Below, one piece after another: positions 1 to 12,591 of a stretch of 64,000 nucleotides of DNA. The DNA lies in the NCBI GenBank assembly GCA_004794785.1, contig SJOL01004339.1, forward strand, positions 129,120-193,119. The letters are read 5' to 3'. Numbering within the stretch: position 1 is the stretch's first letter; the number at the start of each line of letters is the position of its first letter. Below the pieces are notes generated by a model. The model was given only the letters and a program-made list of their open reading frames with translations, was not told where the DNA came from and did no database searches. This DNA is from Opisthorchis felineus (lineage: Eukaryota; Platyhelminthes; Trematoda; Opisthorchiida; Opisthorchiidae). The position numbers were made by a program, and so were the translations under genes.

Positions 1-57
1 GAGGCATTGCAACATATACGGGACACTTATCCAGCTTTTACAATTAAATTTGCTAAA
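1..57 (+). CDS. ELAV/Sxl-like RNA-binding protein, exon a (3' part of RRM1), partial
   Basis: The window opens inside an exon. Frame 1 gives 19 residues ending in TIKFAK, followed at base 58 by a consensus donor GTAAGT. The stretch matches the last helix and last strand of an RRM (helix residues EALQ, then the TIKFAK strand). It ends in phase 0, which fits the phase-0 start of the exon at 6373 and gives the linker FAK-ENEKDK before the next RRM. Short basic or polar linkers of this kind separate RRM1 and RRM2 in ELAV and Sex-lethal proteins. The start of the gene and most of RRM1 lie left of the window. The exon is called because its frame, donor and phase agree; its short length is the main doubt. 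Confidence 0.8.
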
Positions 58-3000
58 GTAAGTAATGGTATGTTATTTGTCATGTATATTTTGGAACGTA
101 TGGCAGGCCAATCCTAAAAGCTTCCCGTGGAGTAAAAATTTTACTATGGTATTCGTCGATAGTATCATGACAAAACCGGAAATTGTATGGTTTAGCTTTT
201 CAACTGAAGTCGAGCTCTGCTAAAATTCTTAGACTTGCTGTACATCAACTTCGGTCGTCATTTCTTCACTACCCGGTGATTCTTTGTGACCTGATTAGGA
301 GGTCAAAAAATTCCACAATTCGCACAACCCTCCACATGTTAAGCCAGTCAGTCAATGCCAGATCGAGTGACGTGAAATGAGAGACACCAAGGTAGATGTG
401 CTACATTCCGCCTGAGTGCAAATTACCTCCCATTCTAGTCAGCCGGTCGTGGCTGATTTTCAGGGTGACCTCAGTTGTGAATATCCATACAAACTCGTGA
501 TTTTCTCAGTAGCGATTATTTTCATCTGACACAAAACGTTGTGTATGGCGCCTGTGATTTTCAGCACAGAGTAACTTAACGTGCAAGCTGATTTCTTCAA
601 GGAGACTTTTAATGCGGCAACAAAATATGGCGTATGTGAGCATTTTGGCAATATTCCACCGGAAATGAGTTTTTTAGCATGAAAACACCACATAAACAAC
701 GTAGCGGAAATTTGAAGGCAGTTCAAATCCAAAATTTTACTTACTTAGGTTCAAACCATACTCGGGACTGGCATTGATACTACAACATGCAACTAGCTGG
801 ACAGGATATGTAATGATAATAAATACTAAAAACACGGTAGCAGAAGTATGTGATGTCGACTCGTGCAGACTACTATGCGCATTTGATGCTATGTTGTACA
901 CTGTACCGGCAGACGAAAGAAACTCAAAGAATAGCACAGAAACACTGCATTCAGCACATAAGCACTTAGCTCGGTCACAAGTGATACTAAAGTTTGCCCT
1001 GCTATCAGAATCTCCCATAGATTTTCCGTCTATTCAGTGTACATACATACACAGCCTAAAATGCCCAGATGGGACACGTCAAGTAAACTGCGGAAATTGC
1101 CGTTTTGTAGATTTCGACTGTGGTATGTTAGTGGTGGTGGTGTCAGTCCACAACACCTGATACATCCAGGACAATTGACATTCACTGAATTATCCATCAG
1201 CTTAAATTCGCTACTGCAATCGTCAAACTGTCACACGTTTTGACAAGCAGTACGCAAAACCTATTAGGTGATCAAAATTTTTCACTTGTAGGAACAAAAT
1301 ATAATAATGTTTTTACTAGGTGTGAGAGTATGCAGTAGCATAATCGGGTCTTAATCTAAACTCCTCTCCACCCGCAAATACATAAACTTCGACTGAAATT
1401 TCTCCGATTCACCATGCAAATTTCTTACGCTAAGGCATGACTGCTGATAATCTGATATCTTCCCCCGGTTTTTGATTAAAGCGTATCTTACAGATTTGTG
1501 TAACATTGTATAACATTGTCCTGCTTGCGTTTTTTTGCGTTTATGGATACATATTTTTTTCGCTATCGTAATTGAATGTAGTTTTACGGGTAACGACATC
1601 TTCAGTGGAAAAAACCTAACACCCGATGTTGTTTTAGCCTCAGTTAACTGATGACGGGGGAATTTGTGTAATATCTGAACACGGGCGAAAAAGTCTGAAT
1701 TTTATTGGATGAGTTTGACCAAAGTATGCTATACGTCGATTTAATCTAGTATTTATTGACCACAACAAGTTTGATGCTTAACATCAGTTCGTATGGATAG
1801 CATTGAGAAGCCGACGCAAACTCAAAGCCTCTTAATTGTAAATAGGATTCACAAGGATAAAATACAGTGGGTAGTGAGAAGGCCTGGTTTAGATTTTCGT
1901 AAGTCAGATGACGCTCAGGGAGCTTCTAAATCTTCCAGTCTGGTTTTGTGGTGTGAATATTTTCACATACTGTGACGTCAAGAGACATCTTAAAACATCC
2001 ATAACGGAAGGGAAACTACCCACATAAGTCTCCTTTTGCCAGTAACTCCGTTGTCCAACAAGTATCGCTGCTGCTGGAGGGACAACGCGACTGACAAATT
2101 TCTTGCCCAAAATAATGGCGATTTATATTCACAAACGCTTTTGAACCAATAGCACCAAACATTAAATTGTCCCAGGAATTTGGTTCAAAGAACAAGAAAC
2201 CTAAAGCGTCACCAGTTGTACGAACCTTTTTGTAATTTGCTTAGCTCAGCTAGACAATAATTCAGGAGCAAATTGCACTGCTATAGCCAAGTTGATTTCA
2301 ATCCTGGTCCACTGTGTATTTCATCCTTTTGTTTTCTGCAGAAACAGTCACGAGGTAGCTAACCATGAAACATTATGCCAGATATACTCCCAGTAGTGTA
2401 CCCGTCGATCATTTTACACTTATATTGCTTACTATATCCATTTGCATTTCTCAGCTACTCCAAGGAGGAATAATAATTTCCCACAACTTCATACTCCGCT
2501 TCTTGGTCTTTTGATAACATCTGTTTGGGACGCATATTTTACCATGTCACAACAGATCACTTCCATTGTCAAGTGATTTTCGAATGACAGCTTGTTGTGA
2601 TTCCTCGTATCCGAATTTATAATTCCATTTTGGTGGATTAATGCCGGTCAAAATTGTACCCAATAGAACCAAAATTATACAGCAAAGTATTCTACTAAAT
2701 ACAAGCAGAAAATTAAACTGCATTCCGTAGACATGCACAAGATACAACTACGAGAAAACGCAGGAAAACGTTAGGGGTACATGTGTTTGACGAAAAAGTT
2801 ATGGCTGGACAAAATCATATTTTCTGCCTACCTGAGTGACTATACCGATATATACCGTATTTTGCATGAAGCGTCAGTTCCCAGCCGACTTACTGTTGCT
2901 ACACTAATATGCACACCAAAGCCCATAAAAAAGTAAGAAATTTTCCCACAAGAGCAAACTTTGAGTTGTGACCCTCATGAAACCCATGCCGGAGATTCTA

Positions 3001-6000
3001 TTTGGTTTCACGCGGTAAGTGAAGTTGTTTGGAGGTTGTGGTATGTCAGATAATAGTTATTAGTCACATGGATGCGGCATGTAGTAGACCCTGTTTAGAT
3101 TGAAATCCACGAAAACGGCTTACATAAACCGACTGCTATGTAGTGTTAATATTTCTAGTCCTTATTGGTGAGGTTTGACAACTGTACTACCTTATGCGAA
3201 ACGATGTTCAGATTTTTTCTGAAGTGTTTTCCAAAAGGCGCATTTGCCGTTAATTGTGTATTTCACGGTATTTTCATAGAGAATTCCTAAAGCTGGATCA
3301 ACAAAAACATGGATTGTGCAGCACATTTATTTGGCAAATATAGTAAACGGAAGATCCTGCTCGTTCTGGGGTTCATACCTAAGTAAATTGCGAATGCACG
3401 TATTCCTGCAGTTACTTAAAATGATTTAACAAAAATGTTTTAGATTTTTCAGCAAAGGCTGATACGGTCACTCGATGGTTTCGGTTATCTGATTTTTGGG
3501 TTGTGTTCATTTGTGCTTTCCCACACTACTAAACCAATGGTGGGTTCGACATGAGCAGCCTCTGTTGAATTACTGCAGCCAGTTTGTTATGCACCCCACT
3601 CTCAGAGAGTGCGACCGGAAGAAGCAGGAGTGAACAGTACCGTGCAAAAAGTTTTGTGTTGTGAAGGGCTTATTTACCTTGCTCAGGAGTGCCAAACAGT
3701 GTTAAAAAGGGTAGATGAGACTGACCTTTTGAAGCGACTGCATTTGTTTACATATCTTTTCGTACATTCATACGATCCGGATCCGATCAACGGACGCTCA
3801 AGGTGGAAACGTGCACGCAGATAATGGATGTTTACATGGGCCCCTACGATTACCTTTTACACGCTTCCCTATGTTCAACTCCAATTGCATTCTGACAGAG
3901 CCTATTATGCATATCTGATTCCTGACTTCTCCAAAAGACGTACGTCATCGGTGGTCGGCCCGGAAGTTAATCACCGGTGGTTCGACACTCAAAGCGAACG
4001 TGCAGTGATTACTCTACCAGCACAGGGTGGATACAGTGCAATAATCAAATCTAGAAATTATAACACCTTACATACTTGATATCTTTGCTAAGCCCTTACT
4101 TGTTTCTTCTTGAAGTGGAGTTGTAATTGTGACAATCCTTCGAAATAAAGTTCAAAACTGGAAACATATTCTCTCAAATGTATAAAAATGTTTCCTTTAA
4201 ACAACTGTACCAGTTATCTTCGCTAAATGGCCTACTTGTTCCTTAATGTGGAATATTTTCTGCGAGACCGAGTTTTGCATATGCAGATTACAGGCACTTG
4301 CTGCACATCACAACTTTTAGACGACTGACACCATTGCAGGAAAATTGCTTCGTTGAAATATCATAATTAAATCCAAATAGTACAATCTGTTTAACGGCTT
4401 GGACTGCCGCTGGCAGTAGAACACACAAGCATCGAATTAGACTTTTCGCAGAGATTTTCAGCGCAATACTGTGTGGCGAATAAGGTGCATCTTCCATTAA
4501 AACAGTGCATAGTAACAGTGCATTTCGGAATTGTCAATCAAACCTAGACCAACCACTTCATCACTCAGTGATAGTGTTTGAATTGCAAACACAGCGGGAA
4601 CAGGCCTAAATATACCGAAGTCTACTTACGTGAAGAAATCTCTGCATGCAATATTTTTCAACCACGGTTTACCTTGAAACCATGCCATGTCACATCAAGC
4701 TTTGGCCACTGGGCACTAGAATGGACTATCTGACTTAAGGATTTTGCAAGACTTCTGCGTCGTTACCATAGCGTAGAATGAGAATACAATGCGGATGGGT
4801 AGGTTCGTCTGACGTGCCATGCATGATAACATACTATGTTGTTATCAGTCAATAATTAATGAAGTAATGGTTTCGCTAACCTCTTATGTATCCATATGTA
4901 ATTTTGGTAGACAAAGATAAATCATTTTTAATGGAGATTTCATCCTTTCAGTGAAGCCAATCTGCGCTGAAAAGCAGAGAAGTACTGTACAGCTGCTTTA
5001 TCCGTGTTGGGAAACATCATCAGTATGCAGCTCAAGAAACTCGGGGAGATTCGAATCCTTAACCTTTCGGCCTCTGGATGAACCCTTGACCGTTTGGTCA
5101 CAAGCGTGACTAGTTCTCACTTAGACAGAATACAGTACCACTCATCCTTCGATACTGGAAACCACATCTCGTGGTTACGTATTAACTGGCTCCTTGAGTG
5201 ATGACTTCTCAGAAGGTGATTTCACACTTCCAGTGAAATTATCCTTCCTCTGAGCTGCCCATTGTTTCATAGTTTCAGGGGTAAATGGCTGTCCTTCATA
5301 TCGAGTTTGACTAGACTCTGTGAATTTGAATTAGCCCTATTGTCTAAGCTAACAAAATGTCATACGCGTTTTAAATAAATTGCATCGAGGTTCAAAATGC
5401 TAAAATCTGTGGACGCTGGGTATATTATTTTATACAATAGAGTGCGCAAAATCTGACTACTTCTGCATTTCGATTAGTATTCAAGGTAGGCAAGTTAGCA
5501 GTTTGTTCAGAGAAGCCGGCACCCCAGTGCGTTTTATTTGCATCATGGTCACCGCATTAGATTACTAAGGGTTGGCATGTTGATAGCTTGTGCGAACAAG
5601 TCTTGAATACTACATTATTCCACAAAATGTTTGCTCCTGGCTGATATTTGTCACAAGTCTGATGTTCCATATGACATGTTGAGATGTTCGAAATCTAGAA
5701 CAGTTTCCTTATTACATGGCTCCAGATAGATTCCGGGATCGCACTTAGAGCGTAAGTAACAGCCGACATTGCCGTCTGACTTCCTGTCGGTGGGTTCCAC
5801 TGTTAGGGGTTATACAGAAAGAAGGCAGACAAATGTTTTGTTTCATTTATTTAATTGGTCATAAAAGAAGTGTGCACGGAACTGGAATGAGTATAAAAAT
5901 TTACCTTTACTCCTCACATCGAACCTAGCAAAATTCAAATTCTTCAATTGTACATTGAGCTAGTTGCGTAGAGATAATCAGTATTTATACATCACAATAA

Positions 6001-6372
6001 GCGACTCACCCGAGAAATAAACATCAATGTAAAAATCAATACTAGACTAGTTTTTTAGATTTCTTTCGGACGGCAATCTTGCAAAAACGTTTCTTATTAC
6101 AATTTGCTGTGTTCCAACTGATCTTCGTGGTGCGGTTCCCATGTACTGTGAAATTATAACGTGTTCACGTGTTGTTTGCAAGCATGCACTGTTCTCAACC
6201 ATTGTATATCTTTGCGTTATCGTATACAGTTACAAGGTATACACAACAATCAGTTAACAACTTTTCCATACATGTATGTATGGTCATATATGTCGGACTC
6301 CCGTGATTCGCGTTGGCATCACTAACTATGTCATTAATACGTAATCTTGTTTTATACCTCCAATCCATAAAG
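58..6372 (+). other. Intron 1 of the RRM gene (6.3 kb)
   Basis: The donor GTAAGT is at 58 and the acceptor is CCATAAAG just before 6373, after a T/C-rich stretch. The interior is AT-rich and shows no recognisable host exon. Open frames at 774-1160 and 3609-4079 have no recognisable domain and no homologous copy elsewhere in the window, so they are not called as genes. The intron holds one tRNA-derived SINE at 4939-5262. Confidence 0.75.
4939..5262 (-). repeat. tRNA-derived SINE, copy A1 (minus strand)
   Basis: This segment aligns along its whole length with 35293-35637. Shared blocks include the GTGAAGCCAATCT block near the + strand start, the CCACTCATCCT block in the middle and the ACTTCTCAGAAGG block near the end. 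Read on the minus strand it has a Pol III B-box-like GGATTCGAATCTCC. In the sister copy an A box lies at the expected spacing before it. The copy is diverged and sits inside intron 1 of the RRM gene, antisense to it. Confidence 0.7.
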
Positions 6373-6526
6373 GAGAACGAAAAAGACAAAACCAACTTAT
6401 ATGTGACAAACCTACCCAAATCTTGGACTACGAAAGACAGTGATCAATTGAAGATGGTTTTTGAACGATTCGGTCCAATACAGTCTGCTTTCGTAATGAT
6501 GGAACGGTCGACAAACCGAACTACAG
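6373..6526 (+). CDS. ELAV/Sxl-like RNA-binding protein, exon b (first half of RRM2)
   Basis: The exon encodes 51 residues plus one base. It starts ENEKDKTN and carries the RNP2 box LYVTNL (residues 28-33 counted from the window start), followed by PKSW, an amphipathic helix ending in MVFERFG, and a strand IQSAFVMME. The wording TNLYVTNLP is typical of Sex-lethal/ELAV RRM2, a domain that binds U-rich pre-mRNA or mRNA. The donor is ACAG|GTAGGT, and the split glycine codon is completed by the next exon to give TTG-VGFVRF. An upstream in-frame extension of the open frame is intronic, because the acceptor AG at 6371-6372 matches the phase of exon a. CELF or RBMS families also carry paired RRMs, but the linker and RNP2 wording favour ELAV/Sxl. 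Confidence 0.92.
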
Positions 6527-9500
6527 GTAGGTTTATATGTTGAGATGTTCTCACGGTTTTATTCAGAAAAAATGCACCTGTTGGACTGAAACACAGTGAG
6601 ATGGTTTAGTAAGCTGATTAGGGGTATTACGTTTTTAATGAAATGCGCTTTTGTACAGGCCTTGCGTTTTGAATAAAGGTCAGTTTCAGCGTACGATTAT
6701 CAATTTACACTTACTGAAATGGGATTTCCAAGTTTATTAGCTATTTAGCGGAACGGGATCTTAGAGGCAAAATCCTCACAGATACGGCCTGACTTGCGTT
6801 TTATTTTGCCGGACGTTCGACACAGAACTGAAACCAGCTGCCTTCACCTTGGATATATGGATACAATGAAGGAAAATCTATTTGACAAGTAAACAAGGGA
6901 TTATTGGAATGGTTGCTGCCCATACAAGCTTGAGTACTAGTATTTCGAAGCCAGCTTTCTTCGTGATGCCAAAATTAAACTCACACCTTTTCGGTTCTAG
7001 TGCCAAATGTTAAATATCTGACTGATATTTTGTGTGGATAACTCTGAGTCTAGTTTATATGCAAAACATTTCGTTATTGTAGGACCGGACAACGACCGTG
7101 CAGCCAGAACAATGTCGTTGAATGGCGCTCTTTAGATATACACGCTAGAATGCTTTTCCGGGTTGCAGACTGAAGCAGGTGCATGTATACGAGTATAGGA
7201 TACATCGACTAATCCGAAAATATTGTGTGAGACATTCAGTGCTGGAGACTACTCATTCAGATCTTCAGGTAAACACTTGTTCGGAAACGAACGAAACACG
7301 TACAAAGGAGGCCTGTGTCATCACACTGTCCTATGTCGGCCAGCTCAGAAACTACGACTTTGGTGACACATTTCAAATAATCCAGATCGATAAAATGTTA
7401 GAACGGCTTGACTTTGCTCAGAGACCTTTCCCCATAGCCACAAAAATGAACACTGGTTGCACCTTATCTTGTACATTTAGCAAGTCATCACGTGGACCAG
7501 ATCGTCCAGGATATCCCACTGAAGTGTCATATTTCTCGATAGTTGAAAAGCCCGCAAAAGTTGCTAGGGTCCGCGTCCTCCAGTAGATTGTGTAACTGTG
7601 ATGCTTCTTGAAGTCTGAATATATTTGCGAAGCTAAAGCAATGGGCACACACAGTTGACTCGGAGGTTCCGCGTCGGTGTTCAGTGACTACACTTAGAAC
7701 TACGGGGCATCTCTTGATCTTAACACTTGTTGAATCAAGCTGAGGGGAAATCAAATTGTTGAAATATCATGGCAAATTATTCAAACTCATGCGTTGGCGT
7801 TGGATGCTGCCTTTCCGGTCAGGAATTACAAGGGTTTGAAGATGTCAAATGTACCTGTGAAGCATTGACAAGTGTTAATTAGACGTAGGTAGATGCTATA
7901 TGCACCTGCAAGCGTTAACTTCAAACATCAGCCAGGTTACATTTAGCAGTCAGAACTTTGAGTGAGCAAGATTTGTAACTGAACCGGTAACTGCTTATTG
8001 TTGTGTAGTTGAAACTAAGATGCATGTCGTTGGGATGCTGACACTTTGACTAGTCCCGTTAACTGCTACAGAATTCAAATATGAGAGAAAGGAGACTAAC
8101 AAAATGGTTCTCAAAGGACTTCGAATAAAGCAACTGGATTAAATGCGAAAGATCTGGGGTAATAAAACAGCGGCATACCCTTGAAAAGGTTACCTTTCCA
8201 GCAGTTTGCAGAAATGCATTTCTCGAACCACTGAAGGTCTTTGGGATAATATCATACCGCGGTTGGTTCCACATCGCCAGCTAACAGACATTGGTTTTTG
8301 TTGAGAAACACAACCTGTTTCTCTGGAAAGACCAATTAATTTGAATTTGTTTTGGTCAGAAACTCTCTGGTTCCCATATTTCTGACCAGCCTCGCCCATA
8401 CTTCTGGAATAATGCAAAGCGAATATACTTCATCCAGTTAGATATACGACGAACATCCCATGTCACTTTAAGTTCCAACAATTCTTTAGTATGAAGCCAA
8501 CATGTCAATCAATTTTCTATAATTATATTCTCTAAACGGAATGCGCTCCACGCAGATGTTCGAAAAATTACGCGGAACCTAAAGGTGTTCAGTTAGCGAC
8601 TCTCGTAATCCAGCTTTGCATGTCAACGTTTAGTGAGTTTCTGTAAAGTTTTTAACTACATGACGTGATACAAATCATGTAGTACGTAGCAGATTAGATG
8701 AAAAAGTTTAACCTTTGTCGTACAGCAACAAATAAACCTGAGTCATTGTGAATGCAACAGCATCCATCACGCGTGAGTGCACACCGAAGCACTTAATGGA
8801 ACGCTCAACCTAATAAACAACGTAGATTTCGTAAGTGGAGAATGTCTAGAGGATATATCAGTAGGTTCTCAGTATTCCCACTGTTTGATGAAACAGCAAA
8901 ATTGAAAAGCATTTGTAACTTATTGATCTGGTTTTATTTGTATGTAGGCAATCAAATTCAGTTAGTAAGATCTTCCTGTTTCCACGCAACACAGCAGGAA
9001 GCCTGTGCCTACAGTTGTGACCAACAACGGTTAGTCGGGCCATAAAATTTCAACCTCGTTACGAGTCTTTATGAATCTGTGCACATCCGGCATTGGAATG
9101 CGTTCATTGTTCATCCATTTGCACGAATGATTGACAAGCTGTCCAAAAATTCGCAGTTCGATCTCACCCAACATCCAAAACACTCTGGGTTGACCATAAC
9201 ACACAACAATGACCGGGCACCAGTTTCCGCACAATTTGTCCTTCAGGTAAATTTAGTAGCAGTAGAACAACGGCATAATGTTAAGCAACGGGAACCGATT
9301 ACTACAACATGCGACCAAGACTTTTGAATGGGATAATTCTTCGTTCTGTAGGTTGGTATTAAAAATGCCTGACAGTTGAGGATCTATTTAAGGTGATTTT
9401 ACGTCTATCTCGCTAATCGTTCCAATCGTTTAAAATTCTCGTCTGCACTATAGACAAAACAACCGACGATCTTAAAAATTTCGCCAAATGATGCCTTGCC

Positions 9501-12500
9501 AGATTAACGCGTACATGGTAGCGTACATCAGCTGCACTGTGAAAACGTGCACAACAAGAATTGTTACAAATTGTACCTATCAGTGTATTTATTGCCAGCA
9601 TTTTCTACGAGAAAATTGGTTCCCAAGGATATTAGCAGTCTGGCAGTACAGGCAGGATGGTATCACTCTACCGAACCTACACTAACTTGGTTGTTTGCGA
9701 CCAATCCCAACATCTCATAAACCTAGCCAGGGTTCATCCTGATCACATCACCATTCAAAGCCTTTCTATTTCTTAGCAAGCGCGAATTTCGGCTCATTCA
9801 ATATTTCCGGCACTGTTTTTCGTCGTCCTTCTGGATCTGTCACTTAATGTTGGTTCACATTTTCCACTGTGACATGGTTTCACTCATTTTTGTTTACCAA
9901 AATAGGAATATTACGTAGTCAAAATAATGAAAGCAAATTCATTACATGATTATATGTACGGAAATTTGTAATCGTTTTTCTCAGGGGTGAATGCAATCCG
10001 CTACTGCCCAAAACCTGTGACGGTAAAGTACACATTAAAAAAATCGCCTCCACTTGGAGAGATTACAATGTTTGATGCTTGTTTTCATCATAGATAGTAC
10101 AAAAACTGTCTGTTAGGTCATCCTCATTGTTCACAACTTCACGTGTATTTGAGCATCGTCCATCTAATTCTTATAGGGGCACCCATCACAGTTCAGAACA
10201 CAAACAGATAAAGGTTCAAGTCACCGCAGTCTCAGGCGATCACCAAGTGGTACAGTCGGCAATGTTCCTTTCCTTTGTTAGCTTCTGTTATGTTATTACA
10301 GTCTGGTGAATTTCGCTTGAAAACCGGTGTAAAATGTAAGTACAATAACTTTTAATCATACGAAAATGTTTAGGCATTTTCAAACATTGACGTGTCTTCC
10401 TAATATGCCTGGACATTTTATGAGTATGCGCTAAGTTGGGAGCCATACTATTGACACGCTTGTTTAATACCGCGCAAGAAGTTATCGGTTCTCCGAAAAT
10501 CTCAGCCTTAGACGCATTACTTCTTAACTCGGAAACAGGAAAATCAAAGTTAAAATATCACCAAAACCTGTTTCATGATTTATTTTGTCTGTCAGAGTGT
10601 ACACAACTGAACTGGTCCCAAATCAGAAGCAGTCTGTGAGTATGATCCATAATAACTAACAATAATAATTAAATAGTGATACTGACGAATGATTACCAAT
10701 AGCAAGCGATCATATCTGACCTGGTGTCTTGGTTTGCTATAGAACGATTGACAAATATTAGTGGAAAAATCCTCACTTCACTGATAGACTCGCACTGTGG
10801 ATGGCGACCGAGCAGTAATCTTAGTTCTGCAGTCAAGGTGACTTGAATATTCACACTAGTTTCTTAAGGTATTTTTCAGAAGAGTACTTTTCTCAGAATG
10901 AACTACTCAATATGCAAATCAGAATGCAGACTAACTTTTCAGTTGCCGAAACCTACGCCCCGAAATTCTCGGGGAAAATACCACATCACGCTTAAGATTT
11001 TACCCACTGATAGGTCTGGTGCGGTGACATACTAGATCCACAGGCTGATGATAAGAAAGCATCGCTCCGTCAACCGGCTTCTAAAAATTCCTCGAGGAGG
11101 AGAGTAGCTAGTTGGCCATTGCCGTTTGCAAATAATCTAGATGTAAGATCGACGGTCGTTTTAAGCTTGTTGCACAAAAAGTAAGACCCACAATCTCTCG
11201 TTAACTGCGGTCGGATATTCACGACTGCTTCAACAATCCACGATTATCCATGACGTTTCTGAGCTGTAATAAATTGTGAAGGGATTCAAACAAATTGGTT
11301 AATACGACTTTAGATGGAGATTATTTACGGACGTATGCGCACTGTTTCTGGAGTTACGATCACGTAGCAGTGGTTACTGTAACTGTCAGTGTGCATTAAG
11401 GGATGAAGTTTATCCGTCGTCATGCTATCACTAGTATATGTTAGCGCTTGCACGCAAGGTTCAAGAGATGTTTACCCCCAAGTTTGATTAAATACACCCA
11501 GAGTCCATACTTTCCATTCACGTACTACGCAAGAAAATGATATTTTGCAACAAGAACACGTTGTCGCCGCGCTTTCTGCTAGTGACCACTAAGATTTCTC
11601 TACGGGTCGAAAAACTGTATACAACCCTTCCTAACCAAACAGACTCTTGCTAAACACTGTTGCCAATGCAGAAGTCACATTCATTTTATCGCTTCTTCTT
11701 CTGTTTATGTTTTGAACGGTTTCGTACCGCAATTAGGGTATCATATGAAACGTTTGATAATGTGTAAATTGCCAATAGATTATATTGATGATCTTGTCCT
11801 ACTGAACGCTAATGTGTAAGTCACAAATATTTATTGTTCCATTATTAAGTGAGAACTCCCACAGGTCTAGCTTATGGGCACTGTTAAAAATCCCCTATTT
11901 AGACTTCTTGCTGTTCACGCGCAAACCAGTAGTATCGCGTTCAGCAGCAATTATCACCAACTTAAAGACGGTTAACTCAAATAGGCACACTTTTTCTAGG
12001 CTGTTTTCATACTCTCAACCGCATTCGGATCTGCCATTTCTAGTTAAAATGACGTTGCGAATACGTGCACAGGTTGAAAACTGGGTACATTTGGCAAATT
12101 TAACACCTAGTATCCACTCGATGCGGATCAATTTTGGATTACACTAGTGAAAATTCCTTACTGACTGACCAACCTCAGCGTGTTCAAAATTTCGCAGTGC
12201 AATCATTCGTTTTAGAGCCCTGGGGTAAAAAAGAAGTACTTAAAAGACATAAACCAAGTAAGCTTCAGTAACAACCGTGTTTTATATGTTTCGCTGAAAC
12301 ATAGAACTACTCTTCTACATCATGTGGAATTAAGCGCCTTTTGTTTGATGAGTTGAGAGAAACTTAAACCTTCATCTTTCTGTTTTCAAATATTTTTTCA
12401 TTTGGTGGATGACTATGTAGATTCATTGAACCAGTACTTCCCAAACGTTACGCCAGTTTTTTTAAGCATCAAACGGTAATAAACGCTTCGTGCCAGACAA

Positions 12501-12544
12501 CAAGGCGTTTTATCTATCCTCGGATTAATCATAGATATAACTGT

Positions 12545-12591
<47 letters not shown>

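Noticed and set aside
774..1160. 128-codon open frame in intron 1
   Set aside because: It overlaps an equally long antisense frame, has no recognisable domain or splice context, and lies inside a supported intron.
3609..4079. Two successive open frames in intron 1 suggesting a retroelement
   Set aside because: No RT, integrase or gag motif could be found.
5040..5100. Functional tRNA gene suggested by a B box
   Set aside because: The B box belongs to SINE copy A1; no complete cloverleaf can be formed.
7179..7586. 135-codon open frame in intron 2
   Set aside because: No motif, no acceptor or donor pair in phase with exons b and c, and no second copy in the window.
11812..12147. 111-codon open frame in intron 2
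   Set aside because: No domain or splice support; best explained as chance reading.
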